A stretch of 64,000 bases of DNA from Microgenomates group bacterium GW2011_GWC1_46_15 (GTDB taxonomy: Bacteria; Patescibacteria; Microgenomatia; UBA1400; UBA12028). Position numbers and translations under genes: made by a program. Of this stretch, positions 60,688-64,000 are shown piece by piece (positions within the stretch are counted from its first letter, which is position 1; each line of letters starts with the position of its first letter). The notes beneath the pieces were generated by a model that saw nothing but the letters and a program-made list of their open reading frames with translations, was not told the DNA's origin and ran no database searches. Where the stretch lies: contig LCLX01000001.1 of NCBI GenBank assembly GCA_001002285.1, positions 248,001-312,000 on the forward strand, in the 5' to 3' direction.

Positions 60688-61785
60688 ATGAGTTTTGATC
60701 AGCATCTTCTCCAGAGTATTGAGGAGCTTCGTGCCCGTGAGGCCGCGATTATGAAAAAAAGCGGTCGTGCGGATAAAGAGGCTCGGCTTGCCATGCTCGA
60801 AGCAAAAACTTCAGATGCTCATTTTTGGGATACCGCGGAAGAAGCAAAACAAACGTTGCAGGAAGTTGCGCAGATTCGGGATAAGCTTGCGTCGTTGGAT
60901 GAACTAGCAAAAAAAGGAAAAGACGTTAGCGCGTACATTGATCTCAATGCCGAGTCCACAGACGACTCGCTTGTTGCCGATGTAGAGCACTCGCTTCAGC
61001 AGTACCGTTCCGCGCTCGATCAACTCGAATTGTTGTTTTATTTTTCTGGGAAGTACGATCGGTTTCCCGCCGTATTCTCAATTCATTCAGGCCAGGGTGG
61101 AACTGAAGCGATGGATTGGGCGAGCATGCTTCAGCGCATGTACACCCGCTACTTTGAACGCCGGGGATGGAAGTATCAGCTTGTTGACGAGTCGCGCGGT
61201 GAAGAAGCGGGGATTAAATCGTGCACATTTTTGGTATATGGCAAGTTTGCGTACGGATATATTAAAGGTGAGGCGGGAACGCATCGGTTGGTGCGGTTAA
61301 GTCCGTTCAACGCGGACAGCCTTCGTCAAACGTCATTTGCGGGTGTCGAAGTGTTACCGTTGGTGGAAGAAAACGACAAAGAAGTTGAGATTAATCCCGA
61401 TGATTTGGAGTGGCAGTTCAGCCGGGCGGGCGGGCACGGCGGACAGAACGTAAATAAAGTGAATACGGCGGTGTTGTTGAAACACAAGCCAACCGGGATA
61501 ACGGTAGAGGTACGGCAGGAACGGTATCAGGAGCAGAACAGAAAAATCGCGCTCACGTTGTTGAAATCACGTTTGGCGGAAATCGAAGAGCAAAAGTACC
61601 GTGAAGAAATGGCGCGGGTCAAAGGTGTCCATAAATTAGCCGGGTGGGGCAATCAAATCAGAAACTATGTACTGCATCCGTATCATTTAGTCAAAGACGT
61701 GCGCACGCAGATTGAAACATCGGATACGGTGGGAGTGCTTGACGGCAATCTTGATCTTTTTATTTCCGCGGAAATTAAACAGTAG
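60688..61785 (+). CDS. prfB: Peptide chain release factor 2
   Basis: Ends translation at UAA and UGA. The 365-residue protein has the codon-recognition SPF tripeptide in VRLSPFNADSLRQ, and the GGQ loop in SRAGGHGGQNVNKVNT. The single frame covers the whole protein from ATG 60688, so the programmed +1 frameshift that autoregulates prfB in many bacteria is absent. TATAAT (60676-60681) ends 6 nt before the ATG, predicting a leaderless mRNA. The presence of RF2 agrees with UGA being a stop in this organism. Confidence 0.95.
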   Translation: MSFDQHLLQSIEELRAREAAIMKKSGRADKEARLAMLEAKTSDAHFWDTAEEAKQTLQEVAQIRDKLASLDELAKKGKDVSAYIDLNAESTDDSLVADVEHSLQQYRSALDQLELLFYFSGKYDRFPAVFSIHSGQGGTEAMDWASMLQRMYTRYFERRGWKYQLVDESRGEEAGIKSCTFLVYGKFAYGYIKGEAGTHRLVRLSPFNADSLRQTSFAGVEVLPLVEENDKEVEINPDDLEWQFSRAGGHGGQNVNKVNTAVLLKHKPTGITVEVRQERYQEQNRKIALTLLKSRLAEIEEQKYREEMARVKGVHKLAGWGNQIRNYVLHPYHLVKDVRTQIETSDTVGVLDGNLDLFISAEIKQ

Positions 61786-61884
61786 CTTTTTGTAAATCTA
61801 AGAGAATCCCCGAAGCGGACTCTTCCCTTTGCAAAACAGTTGATGGTATAGTAGTGGCAGATACATAATTATAGAGGGAGGAGC

Positions 61885-62487
61885 ATGAACGACAGCACAA
61901 TGCAAAAAGTGAAGTTTACTGATGTTGAGCAGGTTCAGCCCCCCGTAAATGAAACAGTAGTACCAGTTTCTGGAGGAGGACGCGCAATGATACAATCATC
62001 GCCTATTGCCCGCATATTTTTACCGGTAGCGATTTTCGCTGTTCTCGCGGGAGTGGGGACGGGATACCTTCTTTCAACAAAACTTTCGTTTCCAACAAAA
62101 CAATCCGCGACACAGGGTGGTAAAACAACCACTCCAGTAGCACAGAGTATAAAAGTGGGAGACACGTTTGGAAGTAAAGACGACTCAACGTTCAAAGACT
62201 CGGCAGAAGGAGTCCTTCTTGTGGGTGGAGTAAACGGTGAAGGATCGTATCACGTTGTGCGCGAGGGCGGAGAAAGCCAGAATGTGTACTTGACGTCATC
62301 TGTTGTTGATCTTGGTCTTTTTGTAAACCACAAAGTGACAGTGCGCGGCGAAACATTTAAGGCGCAAAAAGCAGGATGGCTTATGGACGTTGGACAAGTA
62401 AAAATATTAGAGTTAAACGCGCAGCTTCCCGCTTGGGCGCAAAAAGCGCTGGAGAAGCAAGAAAAAAGTGCTGGCGGCAGTCAATAA
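61885..62487 (+). CDS. Membrane-anchored hypothetical protein
   Basis: A 200-residue protein: a soluble head of about 40 residues, one membrane helix (IFLPVAIFAVLAGVGTGYLLS), a Thr/Gln linker, then an outer domain with FGSKDDSTFKDSAEGVL and strand-rich VNHKVTVRGETFKAQKAGWL, which looks like a small OB-type barrel. A promoter TATAGT (61847-61852) gives a leader of about 26 nt with the strong ribosome site GGGAGGAG. It precedes ftsE and may belong with the division genes, but no family is recognised. Confidence 0.68.
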   Translation: MNDSTMQKVKFTDVEQVQPPVNETVVPVSGGGRAMIQSSPIARIFLPVAIFAVLAGVGTGYLLSTKLSFPTKQSATQGGKTTTPVAQSIKVGDTFGSKDDSTFKDSAEGVLLVGGVNGEGSYHVVREGGESQNVYLTSSVVDLGLFVNHKVTVRGETFKAQKAGWLMDVGQVKILELNAQLPAWAQKALEKQEKSAGGSQ

Positions 62488-62527
62488 ACCACGGTAGCCT
62501 GCGCCTGTTTAATGGGAATCTGCCATC

Positions 62528-63214
62528 ATGATACAGTTCGTCAATGTGACAAAGTCTTTTCCAACGGGGAATGTTGCCCTCGACGACGTGTCGTTCGATG
62601 TTGAACCCGGAGAGTTTGTGTTTATTGTTGGCGAGTCGGGAGCGGGTAAAACAACGCTCATGAGGCTACTCACAAAAGATATGGATCCGAGTCAGGGAGA
62701 AGTCTTCGTTGAGGGAAAAAATCTTTCAAAACTCAAACACCGTGATGTTCCTCAGTTGCGCAGAAATGTCGCGGTAGTGTTTCAGGATTACAAGTTATTG
62801 CCGGAAAAAACGGTGGCAGAAAATATTGCGTTGGCACTCGACATTATTGGAAAAGGAGAAAAAGAAATCGTTTCACGTATTGATGATTTGCTCAAACTTG
62901 TTGGTCTGGAAGATAAAAAACTCTTTTTCCCTCGCCAACTTTCTGGGGGCGAGGCGCAAAAGGTGAGTATCGCGCGCGCGCTGGCAATCGGTCCCAAAGT
63001 GTTGTTTGCCGATGAGCCAACCGGCAATCTCGATCACGAATCCGGTATGATGATCGCGAAGCTTCTTGAAAAAATTCACGAGTTAGGAACGACTATTTTG
63101 ATGGCAACGCACAATCTCGATATTGTCAAAGCGTTAAAAAAGCGCGAAATTCATCTGCATAAGGGTAAACTGATAAAAGATACAAAGAAAAAGAAAGTGG
63201 AGAAACATGAGTAA
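62528..63214 (+). CDS. ftsE: Cell division ATP-binding protein FtsE
   Basis: ATPase that works with FtsX to activate wall hydrolases at the septum. The 228-residue protein has Walker A GESGAGKTT, the FtsE-typical Q-loop VFQDYKLLPEKTVAEN, signature LSGGEAQKVSIARAL and Walker B VLFADEPTGNLD. The tail is Lys-rich (KDTKKKKVEKHE). Its stop overlaps the ftsX start by 8 bases (ATGAGTAA), the usual coupled arrangement. The wall genes ddl, murF and uppP are in the same window. Confidence 0.95.
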   Translation: MIQFVNVTKSFPTGNVALDDVSFDVEPGEFVFIVGESGAGKTTLMRLLTKDMDPSQGEVFVEGKNLSKLKHRDVPQLRRNVAVVFQDYKLLPEKTVAENIALALDIIGKGEKEIVSRIDDLLKLVGLEDKKLFFPRQLSGGEAQKVSIARALAIGPKVLFADEPTGNLDHESGMMIAKLLEKIHELGTTILMATHNLDIVKALKKREIHLHKGKLIKDTKKKKVEKHE

Positions 63215-64000
63215 GGCGCTCGTTACTGCATGGAAAAACATCCGGAGAACGCCGTATCAAGCAATCGGTGTGCTGCTTGTGCTGTTTAACACCTTTTTCT
63301 TGGGGTATGTGTACTCGATTGTGTTTTTTGGTTCTGCGCATCTTTTGCAATATGTGGAAACCCGCCCGCAAGTGATCGCGTTTTTCAAGCAGACCGCGAC
63401 TGATGAGCAAATTACCCAGGTACAAAGCGAAATGATCGCGAAGCAATATGTGCAGACGGCAAAAATTACCACGAAAGATCAGGCGCTGGCCGCGTACAAG
63501 GAAAATAATAAAAAAGATCCATTGCTCTCTGAGCTGGTGACGGCTGATGTATTTCCCGCAAGCCTTGAAGTGAGTGGAAAAGAAGCGTCTTCACTCAACC
63601 AAATTCAACAAGATCTCTCCCAACATAAAGACAGTATTGATGACATTGTGTTTCAAAAAGACGTGGTGGACACGCTCGTGCGGTGGACAGCAACGATCAG
63701 GATTGTAGGTGCGGGCATGATTAGTGTATTGCTTTTTACTTCTTTGCTCGTTGTTGCCACGATTATCAGCATGAAAGTAACAATGAAGCGGCAGGAGGTA
63801 TCGATTCTCCGGTTGCTTGGAGCAACCTCCGGGTACATTAATCTGCCGTTTCTTCTTGAAGGTGCGCTCTACGGCGTCGTAAGTTCCGTTGCCGCTTGGA
63901 TCATTGTGTTTGTTGCGATGCTGTACGCAACGCCGTGGCTCGTTGGATTCCTCGGAGACATTCCACTTCTTCCCGCTTCGCCAATCTTTTTTGTCGTTCA
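63207..64000 (+). CDS. ftsX: Cell division protein FtsX, N-terminal part (runs off window)
   Basis: ATG 63207 overlaps the ftsE stop and the frame stays open to base 64000, giving 264 residues. It starts MSKALVTAWKNIRRTPYQ, then a membrane helix (VLLVLFNTFFLGYVYSIVFFG), an outer domain of about 130 residues (FFKQTATDEQITQVQSEM; VFPASLEV), and two helices around ATIISMKVTMKRQEVSILRLLG followed by FLLEGALYGVVSS. The MKRQEVSILRLLGA loop is diagnostic of the FtsX permease. Only the last helix or two lie outside the window. Confidence 0.93.
   Translation, partial: MSKALVTAWKNIRRTPYQAIGVLLVLFNTFFLGYVYSIVFFGSAHLLQYVETRPQVIAFFKQTATDEQITQVQSEMIAKQYVQTAKITTKDQALAAYKENNKKDPLLSELVTADVFPASLEVSGKEASSLNQIQQDLSQHKDSIDDIVFQKDVVDTLVRWTATIRIVGAGMISVLLFTSLLVVATIISMKVTMKRQEVSILRLLGATSGYINLPFLLEGALYGVVSSVAAWIIVFVAMLYATPWLVGFLGDIPLLPASPIFFVV

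Noticed and set aside
60688..60800. Programmed +1 frameshift in prfB
   Set aside because: The full RF2 sequence lies in one frame from ATG 60688, with no internal UGA.
61801..61826. Intrinsic terminator after prfB
   Set aside because: The inverted repeat (AAGAG...CTCTT) is imperfect and lacks a T run.

Overview
The window reads as a chromosomal segment of a small-genome bacterium, most likely a member of the Candidate Phyla Radiation (Patescibacteria). The reasons are indirect: compact genes with 1-100 nt spacing, reduced versions of core proteins (UvrC without its C-terminal helix-hairpin-helix part, a short DNA polymerase III delta), many membrane proteins of unknown function, a DUF4012 protein, a bifunctional phosphoglucose/phosphomannose isomerase, and a group I intron in a tRNA gene. 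UGA is an ordinary stop (genes ending at 7616, 11313, 14508, 28367 and 58396), which argues against the Gracilibacteria/Absconditabacteria code. I cannot place it below phylum level.

Layout. 1-4393: end of a DMT transporter, a broken Os1348-like small gene, dnaG, rpoD and a small gene. 4418-7616: a glycosyltransferase, an HTH plus LAGLIDADG-like gene, tRNA-Asn(GUU) split by a 256-nt group I intron, then an AT-rich pair of HEPN-like genes. 7807-25467: mixed cell-envelope and housekeeping genes (peptidase E, DEAD-box helicase, ATP-grasp, LapA, Nudix, GT-C transferase, PD-(D/E)XK nuclease, methyltransferase, lone transketolase C-terminal half, UppP, Nramp, YgjP-type peptidase, ferric-reductase-like protein, HolA, GNAT). 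25555-30976: surface and secreted proteins, including one with an internal lipobox and one very rich in cysteine. 31023-40642: a BRO-N protein, then a sugar-phosphate and lower-glycolysis block (ManB, Pgi/Pmi, HAD phosphatase, PpsA, enolase, GpmI). 40761-50764: coiled-coil protein and the SOS/excision-repair block lexA, uvrB, dedA, uvrA, transglutaminase, uvrC. 50769-64000: YvlD-like protein, SecG, a peptide-binding protein, Ddl, MurF, alpha/beta hydrolase, cyclophilin lipoprotein, GT-C protein, DUF4012 protein, PrfB, FtsE and the start of FtsX.

How the genes work together. The window carries a division and wall set (uppP, ddl, murF, ftsE, ftsX), a complete UvrABC system beside its likely regulator LexA, and the route from phosphoenolpyruvate up to sugar phosphates for envelope glycans. 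Several GT-C and GT2 transferases and anchored proteins fit an elaborate cell surface.

The most striking signals are: (1) the intron-bearing tRNA-Asn with a LAGLIDADG-like gene just upstream and a HEPN-like pair just downstream; (2) a recurrent promoter layout in which a -10 hexamer is followed by exactly 6 nt and then ATG, seen at 15 genes on both strands, implying widespread leaderless mRNAs; (3) one palindromic -10 element apparently serving two divergent leaderless genes; (4) a Thr in place of the phosphorylated Ser in GpmI. No CRISPR array, rRNA, insertion sequence or replication origin was seen. Apart from the tRNA/intron stretch (5921-6307), no gap between genes exceeds 300 bases.
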